Program-made: the position numbers and the translations under genes
Shown here: piece after piece, positions 51,720 to 60,309 of the stretch
How the letters are laid out: every line of letters begins with the position of its first letter
Numbering within the stretch: the first letter of the stretch is position 1
The notes under the pieces: model-generated
What the model was told of the DNA's origin: nothing
Database searches by the model: none
Seen by the model: the letters and a program-made list of their open reading frames with translations, nothing else
Origin: DSAD01 sp036825155
Lineage (GTDB): Bacteria; Desulfobacterota; Desulfomonilia; UBA1062
Assembly: GCA_036825155.1 (NCBI GenBank)
Contig: DAISYU010000001.1
Span: 45,969 to 109,968 of the forward strand
Direction: 5' to 3'
DNA: 64,000 bases

Positions 51720-52184
51720 ATGGTGAAACTGAAAAAAGGAGATGACGCCCCGGACTTCAGGCTTCCTGATCAGAATGGAAAAGAGGTGGGGCTGTCTGAT
51801 TTCACAGGGCGAAAACTGCTGCTCTATTTTTATCCCAAGGCGCTGACTTCCGGCTGTACGACCCAGGCGCTCTCGGTACGGGACGCTCTGGACGAACTGG
51901 CCGGCCGCGGTGTGGCTGCCGTGGGAATCAGCCCGGACGAGCCAAAGACCTTAAAGAAGTTCGACGACAAGCATTCTCTGAACTTTCCCCTGCTTTGTGA
52001 CAGGGACCACAGTGTGGCCGATGCATACGGCGTCTGGGGCGAGAAGAGCATGTACGGCAAAAAGTATATGGGGATCATACGCTCGTCTTTTCTGATCGAT
52101 GAAAGCGGCAGGATCATCGATGCATGGTACAAGGTGAGCCCGAAGGATACAGTCCCCAGGGCCCTTGCCGTGCTCGAACCATAA
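51720..52184 (+). CDS. bcp: Bcp-type thioredoxin-dependent peroxiredoxin, no usual resolving cysteine
   Basis: A 154-residue peroxiredoxin that reduces hydroperoxides. I start it at 51720 because GGAGGTGG lies directly upstream; the ATG at 51708 has no such site. The peroxidatic Cys46 sits in LTSGCTTQAL. The residue five places later, the resolving Cys in most Bcp proteins, is Leu51. A second Cys in FPLLCDRDH (about 95) could take over, as in some atypical Bcp. The fold motif PDFRLPDQNG and the C-terminal length are normal. It is divergent from the ABC operon. Confidence 0.95.
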   Translation: MVKLKKGDDAPDFRLPDQNGKEVGLSDFTGRKLLLYFYPKALTSGCTTQALSVRDALDELAGRGVAAVGISPDEPKTLKKFDDKHSLNFPLLCDRDHSVADAYGVWGEKSMYGKKYMGIIRSSFLIDESGRIIDAWYKVSPKDTVPRALAVLEP

Positions 52185-52208
52185 GAATGAAATAACGCGC
52201 TGTGTTTC

Positions 52209-52229
52209 CCGGGGCTTTCAAGGCCCCGG
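52209..52229 (+). terminator. Hairpin after the peroxiredoxin gene
   Basis: CCGGGGC and GCCCCGG form a 7-bp stem with a 7-base loop, 24 bases past the stop; no T tract follows, so termination is only probable. Confidence 0.5.
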
Positions 52230-52353
52230 ATAACGATAATACTCGTACAGATTCCGTTTACCTGTCGATTCCCTCGTGCCGATACATACCCTATGAATGT
52301 ATTAAGACAATGCAAATACTCATGTGCTGTAAAAGAATGAAAAACAAGAAAAA

Positions 52354-52366
52354 CTGTTGACAACAG
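52354..52366. promoter_or_regulatory. 13-base palindrome upstream of the GntR gene
   Basis: CTGTT-GAC-AACAG lies 65 bases before the GntR-family start. A short symmetric site like this could be autoregulatory, but there is no second copy to support it. Confidence 0.3.
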
Positions 52367-52430
52367 ACATGTTATACCTGCATTGGGTTAAGAGGCAGCG
52401 GTATTGTATTAAGATAATCGGGGTGGATAT

Positions 52431-53402
52431 ATGCAGACAATGGAATTGAAAAGACGTGCAGGAATTCCCCTTTACATGCAGATCAAGGATCTGCTCATCG
52501 AGAAGATTCAATCCGGGAAGATGAGAGAAAACAGGCTCCCGCCGGTCAGGAGTGTTGCCGAGACCCTGGGTGTGAATCCCAATACCGTGCTGAGGGCGTA
52601 CAACGAACTGAGCAAGGAGGGCTACGTGAACGGGGCAGTGGGGAAGGGCACCTTTATCAGCACCAGCCCCTATGACCTGCGCAAGCAGAACCGCAGGGAA
52701 CTCCTGTTGAAAGCCATAGAACATTCGCTGGAAGAGGCGCTCTCACTGGAATTCAGCATCGATGAGTACGAACAGGCCGTGAAGGACTACATCTTAGATA
52801 AGAAGGAACACATGCACAATATCCGTCTCATATTTATCGAGTGCAATGTGGAGCAGCTCACCTATTTTACCGAGCACCTTGATATTGACCCGCATATTCA
52901 GCGTGTCCCTGTGCTCCTGGATGACATTCGCCTGCGGGACAAAGAGGCACTCAAGAAGGTGCGCAGTGCGGATATCATCGTCACCAGTTTCTACCATCTC
53001 GACGAGGTGCGCAAGTATTTTGTCCATATGAGAAAGCCCATCGTCGGCATCAACCTGGAGCCCGAGGTCACAACCCTGATCGAGATAGCAAAGATCGATC
53101 CGAACCGGACCGTAGGTATCGTGACGAGCAGCCTGCAGTGCCGCAAAGAGATCACCGAGATACTTATCAATACCAATATTCATTTCAATACGCTGTTGCA
53201 GACCAATTCGTCAGACCCTGACGAGATCGATAAACTCGTGAAGAGCTGTTCCGCAGTTCTGGTATCACCCCATCAGAAGGAGTTGGTACAGAAGCGGGCT
53301 TATCCCGGAACAAAGGTGATAGAGTTCGTGTTCAGCCCGGATAAGACATCCATCAACAATCTCAAGGTCGCGACCCTTGAGCTGACCCGAGGTGCCGGGT
53401 GA
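52431..53402 (+). CDS. GntR-family regulator with a periplasmic-binding-like sensor domain
   Basis: A 323-residue transcription factor. The N-terminal winged helix (about 10-80, PLYMQIKDLLIEKIQSGKM with LPPVRSVAETLGVNPNTV) is of the YtrA/LacI-linked GntR type. Residues about 110-315 resemble a type I periplasmic-binding fold, with strands such as IRLIFIECNVEQL and VGIVTSSLQCRKEI, a likely ligand-sensing domain. It is transcribed just before the ATP-citrate-lyase-like genes (92 bases), so local control of those genes by a metabolite is the natural reading. Confidence 0.9.
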   Translation: MQTMELKRRAGIPLYMQIKDLLIEKIQSGKMRENRLPPVRSVAETLGVNPNTVLRAYNELSKEGYVNGAVGKGTFISTSPYDLRKQNRRELLLKAIEHSLEEALSLEFSIDEYEQAVKDYILDKKEHMHNIRLIFIECNVEQLTYFTEHLDIDPHIQRVPVLLDDIRLRDKEALKKVRSADIIVTSFYHLDEVRKYFVHMRKPIVGINLEPEVTTLIEIAKIDPNRTVGIVTSSLQCRKEITEILINTNIHFNTLLQTNSSDPDEIDKLVKSCSAVLVSPHQKELVQKRAYPGTKVIEFVFSPDKTSINNLKVATLELTRGAG

Positions 53403-53494
53403 AGAGGATAAACGGTTGTTTTCGTTTCCCGCCGGACGAGGTGCTTCACCTGACGCCTGATCCGGTTCGACGCCAAAGAGACTGGAGATGAGAT

Positions 53495-54736
53495 ATGAGT
53501 ATCAGAGTAACCGAGTTGACGTTCCTGGAACAGTTTGCCTCCCGTTATGGCATCCCCGTGCCCCGTCATATCGAGGGCTCGGCAAAACGCTCCGAACTGA
53601 AAAAGGTATTGAGCGAATGGGGGGGCAAAGCACTGGTGAAGCCTGATGTGCTCACCGGGAGGAGGGGCAAGGCCGGGACGATCATCCAGGTCGATAATGT
53701 CCCCGATGCCATACGACAGGCGAAACGCATTGCCGGCACCGAGATAAACGGGAACATGCCCAGGACATCGTACCTGGTGGAGGTGATCCCGGCAGCCTTT
53801 GAGATGTATTCCGCCATCACCTACAATTCATCGTTTCTCCAGCCGTCGTTCACGCTCTCTCTCAAAGGCGGTATGGATATCGAGGAGGTCTCGGACAAAG
53901 ACAAGATCACCATTCCCGTGGACATCTTCAGGGGCCTCGATGCCTACCAGGCGGGCGAGCTGCTGGCAAAGCTCGGGTGCGAAAAGCACTATATCAGTAT
54001 CCTCTCACGAACCCTGGTATCGTTCTGGGACCTGTTCGTGTCAACAGGCATGCAGACTGCGGAGATCAATCCCTGGCGCATCACACCGGAGGGAAAACCC
54101 TTTGCCTGTGATTTCAAGGCCATAATCGACGAGTCCAATTACAAGTCCAAGATTCCCGGCGTGGAGTTTCCCGACTACCCGGAAAACATATCCTCCTTTG
54201 AAGAGGAGATGGCCGCATGGAGCGCATCTTCCCATCAGGGCCAGGCGCACGTCTCAGACCTGGGCGGGTCGAAGATTCTCCCCATCCTCTTCGGAGGGGG
54301 AGCATCCACCATTATCACGGAAACGCTGGAGGTTGCCGGCGGCGACCCCATGTTCCTCTCTGATTTCGGGGGCAATCCGCCGTACGAGAGGATGCTGGGA
54401 ACCGCAAAGATCTGTTTTGACCACAAACTCAAGGATGCACAGCTGCTGCTCATTCTCGGCGGTAAGGCGAACAACACCTTTATCGATGTGACCTTCCAGG
54501 CAATCGGCGATGCTTTGATCAATTATGTGGAGGAAAAGGGGCCGCTGAACATCCCGGTAGTTGTGGGAAGAGGAGGCCCACGGCTTGTGAAAGGGCTGCT
54601 GTCCCTCAAACAGACACTGGAGTATCTCAAGCTGCCCTATGTGATTTTCGGTCCGGATACACCGGTTACCCTCGTTGCGGAGTATGCAGCTAAACTGGCG
54701 GATGCCGTATCAAAGAAAAGTGAGGTGGTATCATGA
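53495..54736 (+). CDS. ATP-citrate-lyase-like small subunit (SucC-like)
   Basis: A 413-residue protein. Residues about 1-235 are an ATP-grasp domain (WGGKALVKPDVLTGRRGKAG and EINPWRITPEGKPFACDFKA), and about 250-410 are a CoA-ligase-type domain (GGGASTIITETLEVAG, LGGKANNTFID). This is the AclB-type or N-terminal ACLY part that binds ATP and makes the phosphorylated intermediate with the SucD-like subunit. RBS GGAGATGAG supports the start. The 4-base overlap with the next gene indicates a tight complex. Citrate, methylcitrate or another hydroxy-acid could be the substrate. Confidence 0.87.
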   Translation: MSIRVTELTFLEQFASRYGIPVPRHIEGSAKRSELKKVLSEWGGKALVKPDVLTGRRGKAGTIIQVDNVPDAIRQAKRIAGTEINGNMPRTSYLVEVIPAAFEMYSAITYNSSFLQPSFTLSLKGGMDIEEVSDKDKITIPVDIFRGLDAYQAGELLAKLGCEKHYISILSRTLVSFWDLFVSTGMQTAEINPWRITPEGKPFACDFKAIIDESNYKSKIPGVEFPDYPENISSFEEEMAAWSASSHQGQAHVSDLGGSKILPILFGGGASTIITETLEVAGGDPMFLSDFGGNPPYERMLGTAKICFDHKLKDAQLLLILGGKANNTFIDVTFQAIGDALINYVEEKGPLNIPVVVGRGGPRLVKGLLSLKQTLEYLKLPYVIFGPDTPVTLVAEYAAKLADAVSKKSEVVS

Positions 54737-56805
54737 GAGCGCAGACACTTTCCGATCTTCTCAAGGCCGGGGATCGCGTTGCGGTCTCCAATATCACCGG
54801 CAGGGAGGCATCCAAGGTATCCGAAGACTCCCAGAAATACTGTGCAAACATCATCGGCGGCTGGGCCCTGGGCAAGAGCGGCGACACCATCGAGACCTCC
54901 CGCGGGACCATACCGGTCTATGCCACCTTTGACGAGCTTATGCGCATGACACCTGCTGAAAACCGACCCAACAAGATCATCATCTATTCACCGCCGCCTG
55001 CGGTATACGGTGAGATCAAAGAGGTGGTTGATCATGGAAAGGATTGTGTGGAGACTATCTTCGTCATCACCGAACACGTGTCCATCGAGGTGACTTCCAA
55101 GGCGTACAACATTGCACAACAGGCGGGCATAGATGTTATTGGATGCAATACCCTGGGCATGATCAACGCCCATGACCAGGTCCGGGTCGGGGCCGTGGGG
55201 GGAGACACCCCGGCTGAAACATTCAGGCCAGGATCGGTCACCATCATCTCCAATTCCGGCAACATGGTCAATACGATCGCGAGCTACCTCCAGGCAGCAG
55301 GCATGGGAACAGCCTACGGGATATCGACGGGCAAGGACGTGCTGATCCTCACCTCCATGAAGTCCCTGCTGGAGCTTGCACAAAGCGATCCCTCCACCAG
55401 GATCATTGTGCTCTATGTGGAGCCGGGCGGCATTTATGAACATGAAGCCATCGAGATGATGAAGGAAAGGAAATTTTCCAAGCCGGTCATTGTCTATGTT
55501 GCAGGCAGTATTGCGGAAAAGCACAAGGTCTCTCTGGGGCATGCCGGTGCCGTGGTGGAAGGCAACCTTACCTCGGCCACGGCAAAGATGGCGGAGTTCG
55601 ATGAATATTTCGGCATCAGGCCCTTTAATCCCGATAAGCGGTACAAGAAGACCCCGGAGTTTCGCGATGCCTTAAAGCGAGGGATCCGTGTAACAGCGCT
55701 CCACCACATTCCCCGGGCAATGCGTCTGATGTGCGATACGCTGGAGATCAAACGGGACATTGCGGGCGCCAAGTTTCTCAAGCTCAATCCGTGGTTTGTC
55801 AACCTCGGTGAACTCGGCAAACACATTCCCCAGGAACTAGATCTGGTTACCGGTGTCATTCCCGAACCATACGCTCACCAGGTCAGAGAGCAGGAGTCTT
55901 CGACCCTGGGGGTAACCATGAGCAGGCAGACAATGCGCAATGCATCGCATGCAAGTTCCAATGACGGGGTCACCCCGAGGGTCTATGGATACTCCCTGAT
56001 GGATCTCATGGAAAAGAGGTCACTGACGGCGTCGTTGATCCTGTACTGGACCGGTGATCTTCCCCGGGATGAGTTCGAGGAAAAGCTTGCGGAGATGACC
56101 CTGATTGCCGCCCTGACGAACGGTCCTGGTACCATATCGGCCCAGGGGGCCAAGCTCTCCACCTCTGCAGGCAATTCGCCGAACACGGCCATGATCGGGA
56201 CCCTTGCCACCATGGGGAAGACCCACGGGGGGAACGGGTCTGAGGCAGTGGAATTTCTCCTCGAAGTGTTCGGGCACATGGATATCGCCGACCCGTATGA
56301 TTCCCGGGTGGATGTCACAGAGATTGCACGGAAGGTGGCGGACCACTTCAAAAAGAAAAAGCTCGCTGCCAAGGAGGCATCGCTTGAATACCGGCGCATT
56401 CCCTGTCTCGGCCACCCGGTATTCAGGAATGACCCGGTCAACTATGATCCGCGGGAGCAGGCCATCTACAAGTACATACAGTCACAGGGACGGACAAATA
56501 TCTTCCTGGAATTCTACCATGCCCTGGTGCACGCCCTGAAGGAAAACAACGCCATGGACAAGGTGCTGGCAGTGAATGTGGATGCCGCCATGGCCTGTGT
56601 CTGGCTCGGGATCTGCTGGGAGGCCCTGCGCCAGAAACGCATGACCATCCAGCGTGCCGTGGACATCCCGTTTGTGGCATTTGCCCTGGGAAGGGCTGCC
56701 GGAGGAGCGGGAGAATTCCTTGACCATCAGGATTTCGGCACGAACATGGATATGCGTATCCCGGCAAGAGAGTGCAAGGCGCTCACCAGGCCGAAGAAAA
56801 TCTGA
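54733..56805 (+). CDS. ATP-citrate-lyase-like large subunit with altered citrate-synthase-domain motifs
   Basis: A 690-residue protein. The N-terminal part (about 1-330) is SucD-like, with the phospho-His motif LGHAGAVVEGN. The C-terminal part (about 400-690) is a citrate-synthase-like lyase domain. Compared with the human enzyme as I recall it, the conserved ADHGPA is TNGPGT, GIGHRVK is CLGHPVF and the SIGFIGHYLDQ patch is RAAGGAGEFLDHQ, while NVD is kept (VLAVNVDAA). The canonical catalytic His is therefore Asn and an Arg of the active site is Pro. The pair may cleave or form a different hydroxyacyl-CoA. A palindromic terminator follows. Confidence 0.87.
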   Translation: MRAQTLSDLLKAGDRVAVSNITGREASKVSEDSQKYCANIIGGWALGKSGDTIETSRGTIPVYATFDELMRMTPAENRPNKIIIYSPPPAVYGEIKEVVDHGKDCVETIFVITEHVSIEVTSKAYNIAQQAGIDVIGCNTLGMINAHDQVRVGAVGGDTPAETFRPGSVTIISNSGNMVNTIASYLQAAGMGTAYGISTGKDVLILTSMKSLLELAQSDPSTRIIVLYVEPGGIYEHEAIEMMKERKFSKPVIVYVAGSIAEKHKVSLGHAGAVVEGNLTSATAKMAEFDEYFGIRPFNPDKRYKKTPEFRDALKRGIRVTALHHIPRAMRLMCDTLEIKRDIAGAKFLKLNPWFVNLGELGKHIPQELDLVTGVIPEPYAHQVREQESSTLGVTMSRQTMRNASHASSNDGVTPRVYGYSLMDLMEKRSLTASLILYWTGDLPRDEFEEKLAEMTLIAALTNGPGTISAQGAKLSTSAGNSPNTAMIGTLATMGKTHGGNGSEAVEFLLEVFGHMDIADPYDSRVDVTEIARKVADHFKKKKLAAKEASLEYRRIPCLGHPVFRNDPVNYDPREQAIYKYIQSQGRTNIFLEFYHALVHALKENNAMDKVLAVNVDAAMACVWLGICWEALRQKRMTIQRAVDIPFVAFALGRAAGGAGEFLDHQDFGTNMDMRIPARECKALTRPKKI

Positions 56806-56814
56806 TCTTAAATC

Positions 56815-56848
56815 AGTCAGGGACGGAGCGTAACCGTCCCTGACTTCT
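56815..56848 (+). terminator. Intrinsic terminator of the ATP-citrate-lyase-like operon
   Basis: A perfect 12-bp stem, AGTCAGGGACGG (56815-56826) with CCGTCCCTGACT (56834-56845), is followed by TCTC. The stem core CCGTCCCTG also occurs in the csp terminator at 2136. Confidence 0.8.
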
Positions 56849-56931
56849 CAGAACAACACCTCCCTGAATACTGAAACGGAAAACATGCCCCGGCTATCAT
56901 GCAGAAAAAAAATCAAAAGAGAAAAAATCCA

Positions 56932-56959
56932 TTGACAATTATGCAAACAAATGCATAAT
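56932..56959 (+). promoter_or_regulatory. Strong promoter with an embedded palindromic operator (site 1)
   Basis: A perfect -35 TTGACA (56932-56937) and -10 CATAAT (56954-56959) are 16 bases apart. A perfect 8-bp inverted repeat ATTATGCA-AACAAA-TGCATAAT (56938-56959) fills the spacer and the -10. The core TATGCAAAC-N4-GCATA recurs at 57463-57480 before the formate dehydrogenase. Confidence 0.7.
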
Positions 56960-56965
56960 AGGAGC

Positions 56966-57027
56966 CGGTTAGCTCATAGGATCCCCGGTCCTGAGTACTC
57001 AACGCTCAGGATCGAGGGTTCTTTTTA
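56966..57027 (+). ncRNA. Very short predicted transcript ending in a strong terminator
   Basis: The promoter at 56932 would start transcription near 56966. A roughly 14-bp stem with one mismatch (56981-56995 with 57005-57019, core TCCTGAG/CTCAGGA) is followed by TTCTTTTT ending near 57026. The result would be a 60-base RNA that is nearly all terminator, either a small RNA or the attenuator of the downstream small gene. Confidence 0.45.
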
Positions 57028-57133
57028 CCAGGAAAAATTCTTTCACGTATATAAACAGGGACACATATATGTTTATTCGAATTCTCACCGTAAGGCCTGA
57101 CTATTATTCATTGATTTTTCATCTGCTCCGGAT

Positions 57134-57370
57134 GTGCGGGACAAAGATGCACATATCCTTTTTACCGGGGATGATTTCATGAGGGAGAAATGGGCTATAG
57201 CCTATGAAAGAGATATAGCCGTAGATGGTAGGTTTACATGGGTACGGACAGCTAAAGGGGATATCGCGGTTTTTGAAAGAAAGACAGATGCCCAGAAGTG
57301 GGTTCTGGCGCGCAGGGACGGCATCAATAAAAAGGGCGAGATTGTATACATAAAAATATCGTCAGAATAA
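57134..57370 (+). CDS. Small protein of unknown function upstream of the formate dehydrogenase
   Basis: A 78-residue open frame with a GTG start; an ATG at 57179 behind GGGGATG may be the real start (63 residues). The composition is charged and aromatic (WAIAYERDIAVDGRFTWVRT), soluble, without cysteine or membrane segment. I do not recognise the family. It lies between two copies of a shared operator and before the selenocysteine formate dehydrogenase, so linked regulation is likely. Coding status is moderately supported. Confidence 0.5.
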   Translation: MRDKDAHILFTGDDFMREKWAIAYERDIAVDGRFTWVRTAKGDIAVFERKTDAQKWVLARRDGINKKGEIVYIKISSE

Positions 57371-57462
57371 TAATCGAATAGTTTTCAAATATCACAGGGA
57401 AATCTTCTTAAAATGATCGGAAAAGAACTTGACTGAACCATGGATTCTGAGATAAGCCAAAG

Positions 57463-57486
57463 TATGCAAACCAGAGCATATATAAT
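57463..57486 (+). promoter_or_regulatory. Operator site 2 and -10 element of the formate dehydrogenase promoter
   Basis: TATGCAAAC-CAGA-GCATA (57463-57480) shares 14 of 18 bases with site 1 and abuts a perfect -10, TATAAT (57481-57486). No good -35 is present, which is typical of an activator-dependent promoter. The formate dehydrogenase ribosome-binding site AAGGAGA lies 45 bases further on. Confidence 0.6.
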
Positions 57487-57537
57487 ATCAGGCATAATAT
57501 ATGTGGTTATGAAACAAGGTTAAAAAACGTAAGGAGA

Positions 57538-57637
57538 NNNNNNNNNNNNNNNNNNNNNNNNNNNNNNNNNNNNNNNNNNNNNNNNNNNNNNNNNNNNNNN
57601 NNNNNNNNNNNNNNNNNNNNNNNNNNNNNNNNNNNNN
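57538..57637. other. Scaffold gap (100 N) over the start of the selenocysteine formate dehydrogenase
   Basis: The ribosome-binding site AAGGAGA (57531-57537) is immediately before the gap and the coding frame is open immediately after it. The missing [2Fe-2S] part of the protein (about 75 residues) suggests more than 100 missing bases. Confidence 0.98.
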
Positions 57638-60076
57638 CGCAGACTCACCACTGAGCTGATGATGGCAAGCGGAGACCACAACTGTATCACCTGTGAGATG
57701 TCTGGCGATTGTACCCTGCAGAATCTTGCATACAGCTACGGTGTGGAGACCATCCGGTTCCCGGTGACCCCGCAGCCGTATCCTGCCGAGATGATGAATC
57801 CTTTCATCATCCGGGATTTCAGCAAATGCATCCTGTGCAGCCGGTGCGTTCAGGCCTGTCAGGAGGTTCAGGTAAACCGGGCGATCAGCAACGGATACCG
57901 TGGTCCATCGGCAAAGATCGTGGCGGGATGTGACCAGACGTATGACAAGAGCGACTGCGTGTTCTGCGGACAGTGCGTTCAGGCATGTCCCGTGGGGGCT
58001 CTTGTAGAGAAGAAGGCACGGTTCAAGGGCCGTGTAAAGGATCTGGAGAAGGTCCGGACAACATGCCCGTACTGCGGCGTCGGGTGCCAGTTGTGGCTCC
58101 ATGTCAGAGACGGGAAGATCGTCAAGGTCACTGCCGTGGAAGACGGGGCGCCCAACATGGGAAGGCTCTGCGTCAAGGGACGCTTCGGGTATGATTTCAT
58201 CTATTCCGAAGAACGCAACAAAACCCCGCTCATAAAGGAAAACGGCGAGTTCAGAGAGGCATCCTGGGATGAAGCGCTTGACTTCGTCGCAGGCAGGTTC
58301 AAAGAGATCATCGAGAAACACGGCCCTGATTCCGTAGCCGGTGTCAGTTGCGCCAGGAGTCTCAATGAAGATTCCTACCAGATGCAGAAGCTCTTCCGCG
58401 CAGTGTTCAAGACCAACAACATTGATCACTGCGCGCGTACGTGACACGCTCCAACCGTCGCCGGTCTGGCGGCATCTTTTGGTTCAGGAGCAATGACGAA
58501 TTCCTTCTCGGAATTCTCTAAGGCAAAGATGTTCCTGGTCATCGGCTCCAATATGACCGAGGCACATCCAGTAGCAGCGACCTTCTTGAAGAATGCGGTG
58601 ATGAATGGAGCCGAACTTATCCTCGTGGATCCGAGGAAGCAGCCCCTGGCTGATTTTGCAGACCTGCATGTTCAGATCAAGGTGGGCAGCGACATCGCAT
58701 TCTTAAACGGGGTGATGAATGTCCTTATTACAGAGGATCTCTATGACAAGGACTTTGTGGAAAGCTGTACGACAGGATTTGAGGAATTGAAGGCGCAGGT
58801 GATGGAGTATCCGCCCGAAAAAGCCGCTGAGATCGCAGGGGTGAGTGCGGATATGATACGGGATGTAGCCAGAAGACTGGCTGCCAACAGGCCTGCCATG
58901 CTCTGCTACACACTGGGCATTACCGAACATACCTGCGGCAGGAACAATGTCATGTCCACGGCAAATCTGCAGATGCTGCTCGGGAACATGGGAGTTGAAT
59001 CAGGCGGCGTAAATCCGCTGCGAGGACAGAACAACGTCCAGGGCGCCTGTGATATGGGTGCACTGCCCAATGTCTTCCCCGGGTATCAGCAGGTTGCCAA
59101 CGCAGACGCCCGCGCCAAATTCGAAAAGGCATGGGGGGTGGAAAATCTTCCCGATAAACCGGGCCTCATGATTCCTCAGATGATGGAAGGGTTGGCTGAC
59201 GGCACAGTCAAGGCATTCTGGGTGTTCGGCGAGAATCTCGCAAACACGGAACCGGATATCGCAAAAGTGGAGCATGAACTTGCCTCTGCCGAGTTCCTTG
59301 TATGCCAGGATATCTTTCCCACCGAAACCACCAGGTTCGCGGATGTGATATTCCCGTCGGCAGGATGGAGTGAGGACAGCGGTACATTCACCAACAGCGA
59401 GCGGAGAATCAACCGGGTTCGCAAGGTCAGTGAACCTCCGGGAGATGCAAGACCAAACTGGTGGATCTTCAAGGAGATCGCCAGGCGCCTCGGCCATGAC
59501 TGGGCATCTGACAGCGGTCAGGAGATCTGGGATAATGAGATCTCTGTTCTGGCGCCGAATTTTGCCGGTGCGAAATATGCCCGCATCGAGCAGGATGGTC
59601 TGCAGTGGCCGGTACCGGATGAGGAACATCCCGGCACCTGCTTCCTCCATAAAGAGGGTAAATTTACCTGTGGGCTCGGCAAATTCAATGCCGTGGAATG
59701 GACCCCGCCGGCAGAAGTTCCCGACGAGGAATATCCGCTTGTCCTCTCCACCGGCCGAAGGCTGTATCATTACCATACCCGGACCCAGACAGGCAGAAGC
59801 GGTCTCGACTATCTCCTGCCGGAGGAGACAGCCGATATGTCCTTTTCGGACGCCGATGCACTGGGTATCAGCCACGGCGAGATGATCAAGGTGAAGTCCC
59901 GGCGTGGAGAGGTTAAGGTAAAGGCAAATGTCACAGAGCAAGTGCCGCAGGGTATGGTGTGGATGGCATTCCATTTCAGGGATGCATGTGCAAACTGGCT
60001 TACGAACCCGGTATTCGATCCGGTAACACAGACAGCAGAGTACAAAGCCTGTGCCGTTCGAATAGAAAAAATCTGA
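57638..60076 (+). CDS. fdhA: Selenocysteine formate dehydrogenase, NuoG-like extended form; UGA at 58442 read as Sec
   Basis: The start lies in the gap. After it come an N-terminal ferredoxin-like cluster CITCEMSGDC, two [4Fe-4S] motifs (CILCSRCVQACQ and CVFCGQCVQACP) and the molybdopterin domain with CPYCGVGCQ. The frame continues through an in-frame TGA (58442-58444) in HCART-TGA-HAPTVAG, exactly where the second formate dehydrogenase of the window has Cys136, and closes at 60076. A SECIS hairpin follows the TGA. It catalyses formate/CO2 interconversion. The NuoG-like N-terminus usually pairs with NuoE/NuoF-like subunits, but none is next to it: the terminator at 60086 ends the unit. It was therefore not called as two genes. 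Confidence 0.93.
58442..58473 (+). promoter_or_regulatory. Selenocysteine UGA codon and bacterial SECIS hairpin
   Basis: TGA at 58442-58444 is followed by GTCGCC (58457-58462), the loop GGTCT (58463-58467) and GGCGGC (58468-58473). This is a 6-bp stem with one G-U pair. The apical GGUCU and the 18-base distance from UGA to loop are the same as in the E. coli fdhF SECIS as I recall it. Confidence 0.93.
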
Positions 60077-60085
60077 TTTCTTTAA

Positions 60086-60126
60086 TTGCGGGGAGTGCAG
60101 GGTGCTCCCCGCAACTTTTCTTTCTT
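60086..60126 (+). terminator. Strong terminator of the selenocysteine formate dehydrogenase
   Basis: A perfect 10-bp stem, TTGCGGGGAG/CTCCCCGCAA (60086-60095, 60105-60114), is followed by CTTTTCTTTCTT. Confidence 0.92.
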
Positions 60127-60220
60127 GTTGAAATAAATCGCCTGGAACCAGATACCTCAAGATCGCCTGGATTTCCCCTTCAGAACGACCAGAAAAGTAA
60201 ATCATTTTTTAAATGACAAG

Positions 60221-60259
60221 GGCTTGCAAGCCATATTTAAATATGTTAATGATAACATA
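60221..60259. promoter_or_regulatory. Stack of three palindromes upstream of modA
   Basis: GGCTTGCAAGCC (60221-60232), CATATTTAAATATG (60232-60245) and TATGTTA-ATGA-TAACATA (60242-60259) overlap in 39 bases, 51 bases before the modA start. They are candidate operators for a molybdate or tungstate regulator, but do not match the E. coli ModE consensus. Confidence 0.5.
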
Positions 60260-60309
60260 ATAAAGGCGGAAAGAATATATGCCTTCTAGGCAATACCAGA
60301 GGAGGAATA

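Noticed and set aside
56966..57027. tRNA-like sequence (GGTTAGCTCA) in the short transcript
   Set aside because: No D-stem, anticodon loop of seven or matched acceptor stem can be formed; it is a terminator hairpin.
58442..58444. Formate dehydrogenase split by a nonsense mutation
   Set aside because: The TGA is at the catalytic site, a SECIS hairpin follows at the standard distance and the frame resumes exactly; selenocysteine is the better explanation.
60242..60259. E. coli-type ModE box upstream of modA
   Set aside because: The palindrome TATGTTA-ATGA-TAACATA does not contain the ATCG-ends or spacing of that consensus; listed only as an unknown operator.
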